Notes: generated by a model not told the origin, from the letters alone. Shown: positions 34,788 to 44,592, counted from the stretch's first letter. The stretch is 47,471 nt of DNA from Pseudomonadota bacterium (GCA_018240405.1 JAFEFW010000633.1:1-47471); one strand, 5' to 3'. A program made the numbers and translations.

Positions 34788-36563
34788 TCAGGCTGCCTGG
34801 ATTCCCGCCAGGAACCGGCTCACCTCATCGGACAGCGTACGCGACTGTCCAGACAGATGTGAGGCGGCGGCCAGCAGCCGTTCCGCAGTGGAGCCGGTTT
34901 CCTGCGCGGTGGCGCTAATGCCGCCGATGCTGTCGGTGACCGACCGTGTGGCATCGTCAGTCTGGCGGACATTGCGAGCGATTTCCGCCGTTGCCGCACC
35001 CTGCTCCTCGACCGAAGCGGCGATGGCAGTGGCAATCTCGCTGACCCCGTGGATGGTCACGGAAATCCCGTCGATTGCCGTCACCGCTTCCTTGGTTGCT
35101 GCCTGAATCTGGTTGACCTGCTGCGCGATCTCCTCGGTTGCCCTGGCGGTCTGGTTGGCCAGGCTCTTGACCTCGGACGCCACCACGGCAAAGCCCTTGC
35201 CGGCATCGCCGGCGCGCGCGGCCTCGATCGTGGCGTTCAACGCCAGCAGGTTGGTCTGGTTGGCAATGCTGGAGATCAGCCCGACCACGGTGCCGATCCT
35301 ATCGGCGCCCTCGGCCAATGCCCGCACGATGGCATCTGTGCGCTTGGCGTCCTCAACGGCACGGCCGGCGACCTGGGAGGATTGCGCGACCTGGCGGGTG
35401 ATTTCCGCGATCGAGGCGGTCAGTTCCTCGGTTGCGGCGGCGACGGCGTGCAGCGTAGCGCCAGCCTCGGAGGCGGCCGTGGCCACGGCCGAAGCCTTGT
35501 CCTGGCTGATGCCGGCGGCGGTCGTCAGCGTTGCCGCGGTGTCTTTAAGCTCCGTCGACTCCTCGGCGAATTTTGTGACCAAGGTGCCGACCTTGCTCTC
35601 GAAGCTATCGGCCAGGCTGGTCAGTACCCGGCGTTGCTCTGCCGCCGCCTGGCGCTTGGTTTCCTCCTGCGCGGTGCGCAGCCGCTCCGCTTCCAGCATG
35701 CTGTCTTTGAAGACAACTAGCGCGCCCGCCATGTCGCCGATCTCATCGCTCCGCGCGGTGCCCTCAATTGGGACCGCGAAGTCTCCACGCGCCAGGGCCG
35801 CCATGCTGTGCCGCAGGCGCGCCATCGGGCGGGTGATGCTGCGGGAGACGATCCATGCGACGCCGGAGCACACCAAGATCAACATAGCGGTCAGCTCGGT
35901 AAAGGTAACGATCCCGTGAAGCGCCGTTGCCCGCAGATCATCGACATACAGGCCCGTGGCGATCAGCATGTTCCAGCCAGGAACCGGTAGCACGTAAGTC
36001 AGCTTGGGCGATGGCTCCGTGGCTCCGGGTTTGGGATAACGATAGGCGAGTTCTCCGCCGCCGCGGCGGGCGATCTCGATCATTTCCTGGGCGTAGAACT
36101 TGCCGTCTGAATCCTTGTTGCCCAGGCCGCTGATGTTTTCCAGTTTTCTGGCCGGCCCTAGAATAAGCGTCGTGCCGTCGTAAGCTACGCCGAAAAAGTA
36201 TCCCGTTCCGTTATCGAACCGGATGGGGCGAATGGTTTCGCGGAAGCGCTCAAGGGCCTGTTCCTGCGTCAGTATGCCTGCCTGCACCTGGCGCTGGAAA
36301 TCCGAAGCAACCGATACGGCCTGCTCTGTGAGCGCGCGTAACTTGTCCACGCGCGCATCCCATAGCATCTGGTAATTCTGTTCGACTGCGAGCCCGCAGA
36401 GCACAAGCAGGCACAGCAGCGCGGTTGCGACGATCGCCTGCAGGCGGATGACAAGGCGGGGGTAGCGGATTCGAGTCAGTAGCGCGGTCAACCGGTGGTC
36501 TCCTAAAGGCCTTGCCGCGAGCATTACCGCCAAAAGATTTACGAAGTGTTTACTCCGGTCCAT
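34788..36563 (-). CDS. Methyl-accepting chemotaxis protein with periplasmic sCache domain
   Basis: A 591-residue receptor. The first membrane span is about residues 40-62 and the periplasmic single-Cache domain about 65-215 ([29 protein letters not shown]). The second span is about 217-240. A HAMP domain with [12 protein letters not shown] follows, then the signalling helices, with the hairpin tip [20 protein letters not shown] that contacts CheA/CheW. sCache domains of this type bind small organic acids or similar solutes. The ligand is unknown. It is not clustered with other che genes here. Confidence 0.93.
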   Translation of the reverse strand: MDRSKHFVNLLAVMLAARPLGDHRLTALLTRIRYPRLVIRLQAIVATALLCLLVLCGLAVEQNYQMLWDARVDKLRALTEQAVSVASDFQRQVQAGILTQEQALERFRETIRPIRFDNGTGYFFGVAYDGTTLILGPARKLENISGLGNKDSDGKFYAQEMIEIARRGGGELAYRYPKPGATEPSPKLTYVLPVPGWNMLIATGLYVDDLRATALHGIVTFTELTAMLILVCSGVAWIVSRSITRPMARLRHSMAALARGDFAVPIEGTARSDEIGDMAGALVVFKDSMLEAERLRTAQEETKRQAAAEQRRVLTSLADSFESKVGTLVTKFAEESTELKDTAATLTTAAGISQDKASAVATAASEAGATLHAVAAATEELTASIAEITRQVAQSSQVAGRAVEDAKRTDAIVRALAEGADRIGTVVGLISSIANQTNLLALNATIEAARAGDAGKGFAVVASEVKSLANQTARATEEIAQQVNQIQAATKEAVTAIDGISVTIHGVSEIATAIAASVEEQGAATAEIARNVRQTDDATRSVTDSIGGISATAQETGSTAERLLAAASHLSGQSRTLSDEVSRFLAGIQAA

Positions 36564-37120
36564 GCCGCCCCGTCTGTCCGGTTGTCGACACCCTTATCCC
36601 GTACTTATTGATCGCCGATGGTGCCTTCAGCCCGTGGCTCCCGACCCCGAACGGGTCGATCAGCGGCATGGCGCTATTCGGCCGGGCCTGCATGGCCCGG
36701 CTGCGCGCCCGATCCTTATCATCCGGGCAGTGCTAACGTGAGGCATCACAGGCGCTGTCGAAGCGGTCTTGATCGACGGAATCGTCAACTGCGGCGCTCG
36801 CTTCGCGATCGGACCTGAACCATGCCGCCGGCCCAGGTCGATCGCCGCAGAATCGATATGATATCATTTCTATCGGCGGCGCCGATGCGGGCGACCTGCA
36901 GCACGTGGGACGGAGGTCGTGGTACATGTCGGGTATCGAGTTGCGCAGAAGCCGGTGGAGGTGAACGTGGCACTGGAAGTGGCCGGCGCCGACGTGCAGC
37001 GGACGCGGCTGGTCAAGTTCGATTATAGCAAAAGATTCCAAATAATGACAGAAATGTGGATGCCGTTGTGGTAAAGTCTGCATCTATATTGCGCCGCACT
37101 GCAATAATGAGAGGCGGCGG
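36564..37120. other. Intergenic with hydrolase gene relic
   Basis: About 560 nt without an intact gene. The first 300 nt show nothing recognisable. The segment 36879-36985 is a degraded copy of the epoxide-hydrolase 3' end, and the final 100 nt are AT-richer and lead into the RTX-like gene. Confidence 0.5.
36879..36985 (+). pseudogene. Degraded fragment homologous to the epoxide-hydrolase 3' end
   Basis: APMRATCSTWD, then after a frameshift EVVVHVGYRVAQKPVEVNVA, parallels EPMRAACSDLTEVVVKSGHW and MAQEKPVEVNAALAKW of the intact gene at 33320-34351. At DNA level GAGGTCGTGGT (36913-36923) is identical, and GAAGCCGGTGGAGGTGAACG (36948-36967) differs at one base from 34279-34298. The catalytic His is replaced by Tyr, and there is no start or stop context. 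Confidence 0.65.
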
Positions 37121-37900
37121 ATGACTACCATCAATGTCGAAACATCCAACCTGCAGGCATTGGCGACGGGACTTCCGCAGCCGGTCGTCGGCATCCTGCC
37201 GGCAGGAACGACGGCCGATGTTACGGTATTTACATCGGCCGTACAGACAATCAACGCGGTCCTGATCGCTGACGCGGCGGCCAACACCCCGGGTAACACG
37301 GCGCTGCCCCCGCCAAACAATTTCAGGTTTTTCGACGAGACGGTGAGCGTCGGTGGTTCGGTACCGGGCGACGCGTTCAAGGGCGCCGCGAGCGTTCCGG
37401 GCATCACCGGCCAGTTCATCGACCTGACGCCGGACGTTCTGGGGATTGCCGCGTTGACGCCCAATCAGTTCCTGAAATCCGACACCGGCAACGACACGCT
37501 TTCCGTTGTTGGTGGGCGGAACATCCTGAGCGGAGGGTCAGGAGGCAATCTGTTCATTGGCGGCGTCGCCACCGTGACCAGCGTCAACGGAACACCGACC
37601 GTGCAGCCAAGCGTCGACACATTTGTATCGAGCGCAACCGGCGCCGCAGCGGCTTCGGCGATCATCAACTTCCACAGCGGCGACGATGCCGCGATGCTGG
37701 GCGTGAACGCGGCCTACACGTTCAAGTTTCTTGATACCGCTTTCGGGCTGGAACTCGACGCCATCCCTCCCGCCACCGGCGGCAACGCAGCCGCCATCGT
37801 CCTGCAGGGCTATTCCACCGCCGACATCGGCACCCGGCTGTCGTTTGGGATCTCGGTCGCGGGCGACGGCACGAACTATTTGTTTGTGCATGGGAACTGA
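37121..37900 (+). CDS. RTX-like putative secreted protein
   Basis: A 259-residue protein rich in Gly, Ala, Thr and Asn, without a Sec signal peptide. Residues about 128-150 (TGNDTL, GGRNILSGGSGGNLFIGG) read like two degenerate calcium-binding RTX nonapeptides. The C-terminal half (FLDTAFGLELDAI, FGISVAGDGTNYLFVHG) has the DGxxY/F-rich strand pattern seen after RTX blocks. It may leave the cell by a type I system, but no such genes are in the window. The N-terminal half is not recognised. GAGAGG precedes the ATG. Confidence 0.6.
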   Translation: MTTINVETSNLQALATGLPQPVVGILPAGTTADVTVFTSAVQTINAVLIADAAANTPGNTALPPPNNFRFFDETVSVGGSVPGDAFKGAASVPGITGQFIDLTPDVLGIAALTPNQFLKSDTGNDTLSVVGGRNILSGGSGGNLFIGGVATVTSVNGTPTVQPSVDTFVSSATGAAAASAIINFHSGDDAAMLGVNAAYTFKFLDTAFGLELDAIPPATGGNAAAIVLQGYSTADIGTRLSFGISVAGDGTNYLFVHGN

Positions 37901-37958
37901 CGGAAGGGGCGCGCTGCCGCGGCGTAACGTCAGCGGCGACGTGCCAGGAACGCCACGG

Positions 37959-39065
37959 TTACCCCGTCTGCGATACTTCAACCACATGGTCAGCAATTGC
38001 CAATGACGCGGTCAGGCCCGGGCTCTCGATCCCGAACAGATTGATGAGCCCGGGCACGCCGTGCGTCTGTGGCCCTTGCACGACAAAATCCTGGCCCGGC
38101 GCGCCCTTCGGCACGATCTTCGGCCGGATACCGGCGTAGCCTGGCTGCAGCGCGCCGTCCTTCAGCGCCGGCCAGTATTTCCGCACGGCGTCATAGAAGC
38201 TGTCGGAACGGTGCGGATCGACCGTGTAGTCGATGGCGTCGATCCATTCCACATCCGGCCCGAACCGGGCCTGGCCGCCGAGGTCGATGGTCAGGTGGAC
38301 GCCCAGGCCGCCGGGCACCGGGACCGGATAGATCAGCCGCGAGAACGGCGACCGGCCGGACAGGGTGAAATAGTTGCCCTTGGCATAGTACGCCGTCGGA
38401 ATCCGCTCCTTCGGCATGCCCTGGATGTGCTCCGCCAGGCCCGGCGCGTGCAGCCCGGCGGCGTTCACCACCAGCCGCGCGCGCAGGTTCATCGGATCGC
38501 TGCCGCCGACATAGATCTCGATCTCGCGATCCGCGACCCGCCCGCCCATCATCGGGCTGAAGATCGCCAGTACCGCGCCGGCATGCTCCGCATCGCCCTG
38601 CAGTGCCACCATGTAGCTGTGGCTGTCGATGATCCCGGTGGTCGGCGACAGCAGCGCGCTGGTGCAGTGCAGGTTCGGCTCCATCTCGATCGCCTCGGCC
38701 GCCGTCAGCACGCGCATGCCCTCGACGCCATTGGCTTCGGCGCGCTGCTTGATGCCCGCCAGCATCGCGTCTTCCTGCGCATTGGTGGCCACGATCAGCT
38801 TGCCGCAATTGCGGTACGGCACGCCCTTCTCATCGCAATAGCGGTACAGCGCGCGCCGGCCGGCGACGCAGAACCGGGCCATCAGGCTGTTGGCGGGGTA
38901 GTAGATACCGGCGTGGATGACCTCGCTGTTGCGTGACGAGGTTTCGGTTCCGATGCCTTCCGCTGCCTCCAGGATGATGACGTCCCGCCCGGCTTGCGCC
39001 AGGGCCCGGGCCACCGCCAGGCCGACGACGCCGGCGCCGACGACTACGCAATCAACTTGCTCCAA
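37959..39065 (-). CDS. lhgO: FAD-dependent oxidoreductase, L-2-hydroxyglutarate oxidase-like
   Basis: A 368-residue flavoprotein of the DAO fold. The FAD-binding [14 protein letters not shown] follows the first strand. [23 protein letters not shown] and [12 protein letters not shown] are typical of L-2-hydroxyglutarate dehydrogenase/oxidase (LhgO/L2HGDH), which reoxidises L-2-hydroxyglutarate to 2-oxoglutarate. Other DAO-family substrates cannot be excluded. The start codon is TTG at 39065, backed by AGGAGG 7 nt upstream. It is divergent from the aldose epimerase gene. Confidence 0.83.
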   Translation of the reverse strand: MEQVDCVVVGAGVVGLAVARALAQAGRDVIILEAAEGIGTETSSRNSEVIHAGIYYPANSLMARFCVAGRRALYRYCDEKGVPYRNCGKLIVATNAQEDAMLAGIKQRAEANGVEGMRVLTAAEAIEMEPNLHCTSALLSPTTGIIDSHSYMVALQGDAEHAGAVLAIFSPMMGGRVADREIEIYVGGSDPMNLRARLVVNAAGLHAPGLAEHIQGMPKERIPTAYYAKGNYFTLSGRSPFSRLIYPVPVPGGLGVHLTIDLGGQARFGPDVEWIDAIDYTVDPHRSDSFYDAVRKYWPALKDGALQPGYAGIRPKIVPKGAPGQDFVVQGPQTHGVPGLINLFGIESPGLTASLAIADHVVEVSQTG

Positions 39066-39161
39066 CCCCGATCCTCCTGCGGCGCGGCCCGTTTCGGTCG
39101 CCGACCATCTTCCGTCGTCCCGCGATGGGCCTTAGTCTCCGGGGAAACAGGAGTCAAAACC

Positions 39162-40034
39162 ATGCTGACGCTGCGCGCCGGAGCGAACGCCATTGTCGTG
39201 GCGCCCGAGACCGGGGCAGGGGTGGTCGGCTGGATGGCCGGCGGCACGGCCATGCTGCGCCGCGCGGTGCCGGGCGCGGTGGTCGCCGGCGACCCGCATG
39301 TGATGGGCTGGTTCCCGCTGGTGCCGTACTGCAATCGCATCGCGCAGGGACGCTTCACCTGGCGGGGCCGTCAGTATCGGCTGGCGCCGAATTTCGGCGA
39401 CCGGCCCCACACGATCCACGGCATTGGCTGGCAGCGCCCCTGGACGGTGGAGTCGGTCGCCGCCGACCGCGCGACGCTGACGCTGGCGCATGCTGCGGAC
39501 GACTCCTGGCCGTTCGCCTTCGACGCCGCGATCGGCTACGTCGTAACGGCAGACGCGGTTGTGGCGACTCTCTCGCTCACCAACCGGGCACCTGACGCCG
39601 CGCCGGCCGGCATCGGGCTGCATCCTTACATTCCGAAGGACAACAACGCCGCGCTCCGCTTCAACGCCGATGGGGTCTGGATCAACACGCCGGACGTCCT
39701 GCCGCTTCGGCACACACCGGTGCCGCCGGAATGGCGCTTCGCCACGCCGCTCGAAGCCGCGCCGATGCGGCTGGACAATTGCTTTACCGGCTGGGATCGG
39801 TCCGCCGATGTGCGCGCCGGCGCCGCCAGCATGCGAATCGAGGCCAGCGAGACATTCACCAATCTGCAGGTATTCACCCCGGACTGGGGCGATTTCTTCT
39901 GCGCCGAACCGGTCAGCCATGTGCCGGACGCGCTGAACCGTCCCGATCTACCGCCGGGGCAGGCGATGCACGTCCTGGCGCCGGGGGAGTCCCTGGCGGG
40001 CACGATCCGCTTTATCGTCACAGTTCAGGGGTGA
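39162..40034 (+). CDS. Aldose 1-epimerase family protein
   Basis: A 290-residue galactose-mutarotase-fold enzyme. NRIAQGRFTWRG and HTIHGIGWQRPW (early His/Arg), GIGLHPYIP (catalytic His) and TPDWGDFFCAEPVSH (catalytic Glu) follow the family order. It should interconvert alpha and beta anomers of a hexose, possibly a modified one. AGGAG lies 8 nt before the ATG at 39162. Its 3' end overlaps the convergent gene at 40018 by 17 nt. Confidence 0.88.
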   Translation: MLTLRAGANAIVVAPETGAGVVGWMAGGTAMLRRAVPGAVVAGDPHVMGWFPLVPYCNRIAQGRFTWRGRQYRLAPNFGDRPHTIHGIGWQRPWTVESVAADRATLTLAHAADDSWPFAFDAAIGYVVTADAVVATLSLTNRAPDAAPAGIGLHPYIPKDNNAALRFNADGVWINTPDVLPLRHTPVPPEWRFATPLEAAPMRLDNCFTGWDRSADVRAGAASMRIEASETFTNLQVFTPDWGDFFCAEPVSHVPDALNRPDLPPGQAMHVLAPGESLAGTIRFIVTVQG

Positions 40035-41262
40035 GCGGGTCGCCCTCGCGTTCCAGCAGTGCCAGCGCCCGTTCCGGGCCGGCCAGGAGTTCCAGCAGGC
40101 GGACGCGATCGTGCAAGGCAAGACCACCGTGTGGCGGAGGTGTTTCCAGGGCTGCCACGGCTTCGGTGAGTTGGTCCTGATAAACAGCGGCATTACCCAG
40201 CGTCCTGGCTTCCGCCTCCAGCACGCGCAGGCTGCGGGCCACTTCCTCCAGTCGCTCCACCGGTGCTGCCGGCGCCTGCAAGGGCGGCAGGAAGTCGCGG
40301 GTCAGGCCGCTTGTGAATACCGTCTGACAGTCTTGATCCAGTCGCTGGCGCAACTCCCGGACCTGCTCGCGGCGGCTGCGTGAGGTTGCCGCGTGGTCGA
40401 TTTCCGCGAGGAATGCCGCCATCTGCCGCACCGCCGCGCTGAAGACCGGCAGGTCCTGGTGCGCCACCACGCTCCGGCTGGCCTCCAGCCGGTGCAGAAG
40501 CAGGTCGGCCGCGCCCTCGGCCGCGGCTTTCAACCCGATCATCGAGCGGTTGGATGCCAGTTTGTACAACAAGCCGGCGCTCTGCGGCAGGCGGCGGAGC
40601 AGCATGATCGTCAGCATCGGCAGCGCGTCGGGGCAGGTCATGGTGACGGTACGCGCCATCGCCTCGATGGCAAACCGGTCCGGCGGCAGCAGGCCGTTCG
40701 CGGTTTCGAACACCATCCTGTCAATTGCCGGCGCCTGCGCCAGCAACGTGGCGATCTGGTGCATCAGCGGAGCGAAATGGCGAGCGGCCAGGCCGGTGTC
40801 GGCCCAGCGCGGCGGCAGCGTCGCCTTGGCCAGAGTGTCAGAGGCCGCCTGCCAGAGGCCAGCGCCGGCCGAGGATATGGCTTCGGTATCTGCCGTCGTG
40901 TGCCCCCGGATCGTCTGCCGAACCGCCGCGCCGCCGTCGGGCAGGCCGGCCTCGACCAGGCGCGTGACGGGTGGGATCAGGGCGCGTGGCAGCGTCGGAT
41001 CATCCCGCCGCCAGCGCGACGGTGCAACGATCAACGGGTCGAGCGGCAGGAACAGCAGGCGCGCGAAGTGCAGGCGCCGCGGCGGCCGCAAATCCTCCAG
41101 ACGGGGACGCAGCGGGCCGAGCAGGCGATCGATGGAGCCGCGCGAAGCCAGGGCGTCCACCGTTGCCACCACGCGGCGAACCTGCTCATCGTCAGCCTCG
41201 ATGATCTGCCGCCGCAGCGTGCGCAGTACGTCCTCGGATCCAGGTGGGGCCGGGGCGGCCAT
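40018..41262 (-). CDS. Unrecognised 414-residue helical protein
   Basis: No family was recognised. The protein is rich in Leu, Ala and Arg, with no signal peptide or clear membrane span, and reads as a mostly helical soluble protein (long runs such as SRRREQVRELRQRLDQDC and PVERLEEVARSLRVLEAEAR). Codon use matches its neighbours. It begins 5 nt after the stop of the gene upstream (41268-42383), so the two form an operon. Its end overlaps the epimerase gene tail to tail. No function is proposed. Confidence 0.75.
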   Translation of the reverse strand: MAAPAPPGSEDVLRTLRRQIIEADDEQVRRVVATVDALASRGSIDRLLGPLRPRLEDLRPPRRLHFARLLFLPLDPLIVAPSRWRRDDPTLPRALIPPVTRLVEAGLPDGGAAVRQTIRGHTTADTEAISSAGAGLWQAASDTLAKATLPPRWADTGLAARHFAPLMHQIATLLAQAPAIDRMVFETANGLLPPDRFAIEAMARTVTMTCPDALPMLTIMLLRRLPQSAGLLYKLASNRSMIGLKAAAEGAADLLLHRLEASRSVVAHQDLPVFSAAVRQMAAFLAEIDHAATSRSRREQVRELRQRLDQDCQTVFTSGLTRDFLPPLQAPAAPVERLEEVARSLRVLEAEARTLGNAAVYQDQLTEAVAALETPPPHGGLALHDRVRLLELLAGPERALALLEREGDPLTPEL

Positions 41263-41267
41263 GGCGG

Positions 41268-42383
41268 CTACAGGCTCATGGCGCGCATGCGCTCATTGCG
41301 GTCGATCAGCAGCAGGGCGCTGCTGCCGGTGCGCCAGTCATCCTTGTGCGAGGCGACATGGATGTTCGGTGTCAGCGATGCGGGGGCCAGCGGCATCGGG
41401 CTCCACTGCATCGCCTCGCGCGGCAGGAGCGGAATGATCTGGGCCATCTCAAATAGTGCGGCCAGGCGGGCGTGACGATCGGCGCCGGCCCGCCACAGCA
41501 GACTGATCTGCTCCCATCCGTCGAGGAACCATTCCGGCCGCCCCACCGTTGCCAGCACCTCGGGCCGGTTGGCGAACCAGCGGACCAGCAGCGTGATCGG
41601 GTCGGCGGCGAGGGCCCGCGCGGTCGCCAGCGTGGTGGACGCACAGGACAGCATGGTGTCGGCTGATGCGACAATGGCTTTGCCAAGCGTACCGCCGGCG
41701 TTGCTGTCGATGCGCGTGAAGGTGTCGAGTATGTCGTCGCGGGTCTGCCGGACACGCTCGAGCAGCAGGGCAAGGCGGGCACGGGACGCGGTCGGGCCGG
41801 CGCCCACCGGCGCCAGCAGCACCGCAAGGTCCGACAGCGCCTTGCCCAGGTCGTAGCCGCTGCGGCCGAAGGAGCGGCTGAACCGGGTCAGCGCGCCGCG
41901 GCCGCGCCGGCGCAGGTCCACGACCTGCACCCCGGCATCGGTCATGGGCTCGCCAGAGGGTTCCACCTGCTCGACCAGAGCGGCCAGCAGGTGGAACTCG
42001 GTCATCATGGCCTGCGAATGGTCAGCCTCCGCCACTGCCTCGGCGGCGGCCCTGGCGGCGGGACCGGCGAAGCCGTCCAGCGCGATGGACCACACTGCCT
42101 GGCGGACGGTCGCGGGTGAGAGTGTGACCAGGGTCTCGAGCCGGCGCAGCAGGAGCGTGTCATGTACCGTGGGCCGGAAGTGGTCGCCTACGCCGCGAAG
42201 AGGAATGACGTAGACCCCGCGGCCGCCGGACGGGTTGTGCATGACCAGTTCCTTGCCGCGGCGGCCGTTGTCCCGGACGCGCGCGCCGGCGAGCATGGGG
42301 GTCGTGAAGGCAACGGCAATGCCGCGTTCCTGGAACGTCGCCGGATGGTAGAGGTCGCGCGTCGTGGAGCCGGTCGTATGCAC
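41268..42383 (-). CDS. Unrecognised 371-residue protein, operon partner of the next gene
   Basis: No family was recognised. The N-terminus has PATFQERGIAVAFTTPMLAG, RVRD, HNPSGGRGVYVIPL and GVGDHFRPTVHDTLL, then a largely helical body. There is no signal peptide. Its first codon is GTG at 42383 without a convincing ribosome-binding site, so the exact start is uncertain. It is followed 5 nt later by the gene at 40018-41262. The motif-rich N-terminus suggests an enzyme or scaffold, but nothing more can be read. Confidence 0.75.
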   Translation of the reverse strand: MHTTGSTTRDLYHPATFQERGIAVAFTTPMLAGARVRDNGRRGKELVMHNPSGGRGVYVIPLRGVGDHFRPTVHDTLLLRRLETLVTLSPATVRQAVWSIALDGFAGPAARAAAEAVAEADHSQAMMTEFHLLAALVEQVEPSGEPMTDAGVQVVDLRRRGRGALTRFSRSFGRSGYDLGKALSDLAVLLAPVGAGPTASRARLALLLERVRQTRDDILDTFTRIDSNAGGTLGKAIVASADTMLSCASTTLATARALAADPITLLVRWFANRPEVLATVGRPEWFLDGWEQISLLWRAGADRHARLAALFEMAQIIPLLPREAMQWSPMPLAPASLTPNIHVASHKDDWRTGSSALLLIDRNERMRAMSL

Positions 42384-42475
42384 GCCGGTCAGTCTGGGCC
42401 GGCCCGCGTTAACAACCGGTTAGCGCGCTGCGTCCTGGCCGTGCGATCGCAGCGCGGCGCGTCGTGGCGTCCGCC

Positions 42476-43300
42476 TCAGCCGCCTTTATTGTCGGAGAAG
42501 CGCGAGTCCCGCCAGGCAAGTGCCGCCTTCAACCCTTGTTCCTTACGGATGCGCCCGAACTCGGTCTTTTCCGCGCTCGGTGTCGCGTTCAGGATCACGT
42601 CGATGTCGAGTGAGGCGCGCAGGGCGTCGCGCATTCCCATGATCTCATAGGTCCGGTTCATCGCGCGCTTGGTGAAGAAGACGGACGGTCCCGCCGCCGC
42701 GGCGATGTCCAGCGCCATGCGGCGGCCGAATGGGATCAGCTCGTCGGGCGGCATGACGTGGTTGACGATGCCGATGGCGTGCGCCCGGGCGGCGTCCATC
42801 TTGTCGTTGCCGGTCAGCAGCATCTCCTTGGCGTGCTTCGGCAGCACCGCCCAGGGCAGTAACATGGCGACGATGCCGGTGCCGAAGCGCACCTCGGGCT
42901 CGCCGAAGCGGGTGCCTTCGGCGGCGATGGTGATGTCGCAGGCGAGTGCCACCTCGAACGCGCCCGCCATGCAGAAGCCGTGCACCAGGGCGATGGTCGG
43001 CTTCGGGCAGTCCCAGAACGCCATGATGAAGTCGAACTGAAACTCCATCTGGCGGCGAACGTGGTCCACCGTCGACATGTCGCGTTCGGCGGCGGCTTTC
43101 ATATCGAAGCCGGCGGAGAACGCGCGGCCCTCGCCGCGGACGAGGACGGCGCGGATGGCGTCGTCATCGGCGAAGGACCGGAGTGCGGCGCGGCATTCGT
43201 TCATCGTTTCGTTATTGAAGGCATTCAGGACGTTCGGGCGATTGAAGATGAGCGAGGCAACAGGGCCGTCGATTTGGACTGTGATGTTGGTGTAGGGCAT
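42476..43300 (-). CDS. Enoyl-CoA hydratase/isomerase family protein
   Basis: A 274-residue crotonase-fold enzyme. The first oxyanion segment is AFSAGFDMKA and the second HGFCMAGAFEVALACD. Glu116 and Glu136 (FGEPEVRFG) line up with the two catalytic Glu residues of rat enoyl-CoA hydratase. It would hydrate or isomerise an enoyl-CoA. It lies downstream of, and on the same strand as, the acyl-CoA dehydrogenase-like gene, with an 86-nt gap that includes a palindromic repeat. Confidence 0.88.
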   Translation of the reverse strand: MPYTNITVQIDGPVASLIFNRPNVLNAFNNETMNECRAALRSFADDDAIRAVLVRGEGRAFSAGFDMKAAAERDMSTVDHVRRQMEFQFDFIMAFWDCPKPTIALVHGFCMAGAFEVALACDITIAAEGTRFGEPEVRFGTGIVAMLLPWAVLPKHAKEMLLTGNDKMDAARAHAIGIVNHVMPPDELIPFGRRMALDIAAAAGPSVFFTKRAMNRTYEIMGMRDALRASLDIDVILNATPSAEKTEFGRIRKEQGLKAALAWRDSRFSDNKGG

Positions 43301-43317
43301 GGGAGTTCCGATTCATC

Positions 43318-43342
43318 CGTCATGGCCGGCGCAGGCCGGTTA
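43318..43342. repeat. Solo palindromic repeat related to the tesA pair
   Basis: CGTCATGGCCGGCGCAGGCC plus GG shares the CGTCATGGC start with the tesA arms. Its CCGGCGCAGGCCGGTT core also occurs just before the left arm, at 26229-26244. It sits between two same-strand genes. Confidence 0.6.
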
Positions 43343-43386
43343 AGGCGCGCCGGAACGCGCCACCGAGGACGATAAAGAAGGGCGTA

Positions 43387-44592
43387 TCACCGGATAGTCA
43401 GCGGCGCGTTGACGTAACCGTCGCGCGTCTGCGGCAGCTTCATCCCCAGCAGCTTGCTGGCGACCAGCGTCCGCAGCACCTGGGCGGTGCCGCCGCCGAT
43501 GGTGAACATCCGCACATCGCGCGCCATGCGCTCCAGCGGGAAGTCCCGCGAGTAGCCGCGGGCGCCGAACACCTGCAGGGCGTCGTTGACGATCTTGATC
43601 GCCGCCTCCGAGGCGAAGATCTTGGCCTGTGCCGCCAGATCCGGATCGGGGAAGGCGCTGCCGTTGGGGCCGGTCGACGCGGCGGCGGTGTACAGCATCA
43701 GGCGCGACGCCGTCAGTTGTGTCTGCATGTCGGCGAGCATCCATTGCAGCCCCTGGAACTCGGCAATCGGGCGGCCGAACTGCTCGCGCATCTTTGCCCA
43801 GACAGTGGCGTGCTGCAGCGCACCGGCGGCGATGCCCATCGCCACCGTGCCGGCGCCGACACGCTGGCTGTTATAGGCATTCATCAGGTCGGCAAACCCG
43901 CGTTTGAAGCCGGATGGCGGCAGCAGCACCATGTCCGGCGTGATCTCCAGGTCGGTGAAGGTCAACTCGCCCTCGGGCATGCCGCACAGGCCCATGGTGG
44001 TTTCGCGCTTGGTTACCGCCAACCCCTCGGCGCCGCGGATGGCGAGGAAGCCGCCGACGCCCAGATCCTCGCCGGCTTCGTCATAAACGCGGGCGAAGAT
44101 CAGGTGCAGGCGCGAGACACCGGCGCCGGTGATCCAGTGCTTGCGGCCGTTGAGCACGTAGCGGTTCCCGCGCTTGTCCGCGCGCGTTGTCATGCCGGAG
44201 GCGTCGCTGCCGGCATCCGGTTCGGTGATGCAGATGGCCGGCTTGTCGCCATTCAGCACGAGGTCGGCTGCCAGTTTGCGCTGCGCGTCGGTGCCGTAGG
44301 CCATCACGGCGGAGATCGCGCCCATGTTGGCCTCGACGACGATGCGAGCGGTGACGGTGCAGGAGCGGGCCATCTGCTCGATGACGAGCACGGTGTCGAG
44401 AAAGCTGCGACCCTGGCCGCCGAGTTCCTGCGGGATGGTCATGCCGAGGAACCCGGCCTGCTTCAGCAGTTCCACATTGTCCCAAGGGTATTCGCGACTG
44501 CGGTCCACTTCGGCGGCGCGCGCTGAAATCAGCCCGTTGGACAGCTCTGCCGCGCGGGCCTGCAGCGTGAGTTGCTCTGGCGAGAGCTGCAT
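43387..44592 (-). CDS. Acyl-CoA dehydrogenase-fold protein, 3-sulfinopropanoyl-CoA desulfinase-like
   Basis: A 401-residue flavoprotein with the acyl-CoA dehydrogenase fold (CITEPDAGSDAS, KHWITGAG, REQFGRP, GARGYSRDFPLER). The usual catalytic Glu is missing: FTIGGGTAQ has Gly367 at the MCAD Glu376 position, and AYNSQRVGAG has Gln243 at the alternative (IVD Glu254) position. Gln there, a nearby Arg83 and the PQTRDGY tail recall the desulfinase AcdDPN7, which releases sulfite from 3-sulfinopropanoyl-CoA. The family fold is certain; the specific reaction is inferred from remembered features of that enzyme. GGAGGA precedes the ATG. Confidence 0.85.
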   Translation of the reverse strand: MQLSPEQLTLQARAAELSNGLISARAAEVDRSREYPWDNVELLKQAGFLGMTIPQELGGQGRSFLDTVLVIEQMARSCTVTARIVVEANMGAISAVMAYGTDAQRKLAADLVLNGDKPAICITEPDAGSDASGMTTRADKRGNRYVLNGRKHWITGAGVSRLHLIFARVYDEAGEDLGVGGFLAIRGAEGLAVTKRETTMGLCGMPEGELTFTDLEITPDMVLLPPSGFKRGFADLMNAYNSQRVGAGTVAMGIAAGALQHATVWAKMREQFGRPIAEFQGLQWMLADMQTQLTASRLMLYTAAASTGPNGSAFPDPDLAAQAKIFASEAAIKIVNDALQVFGARGYSRDFPLERMARDVRMFTIGGGTAQVLRTLVASKLLGMKLPQTRDGYVNAPLTIR

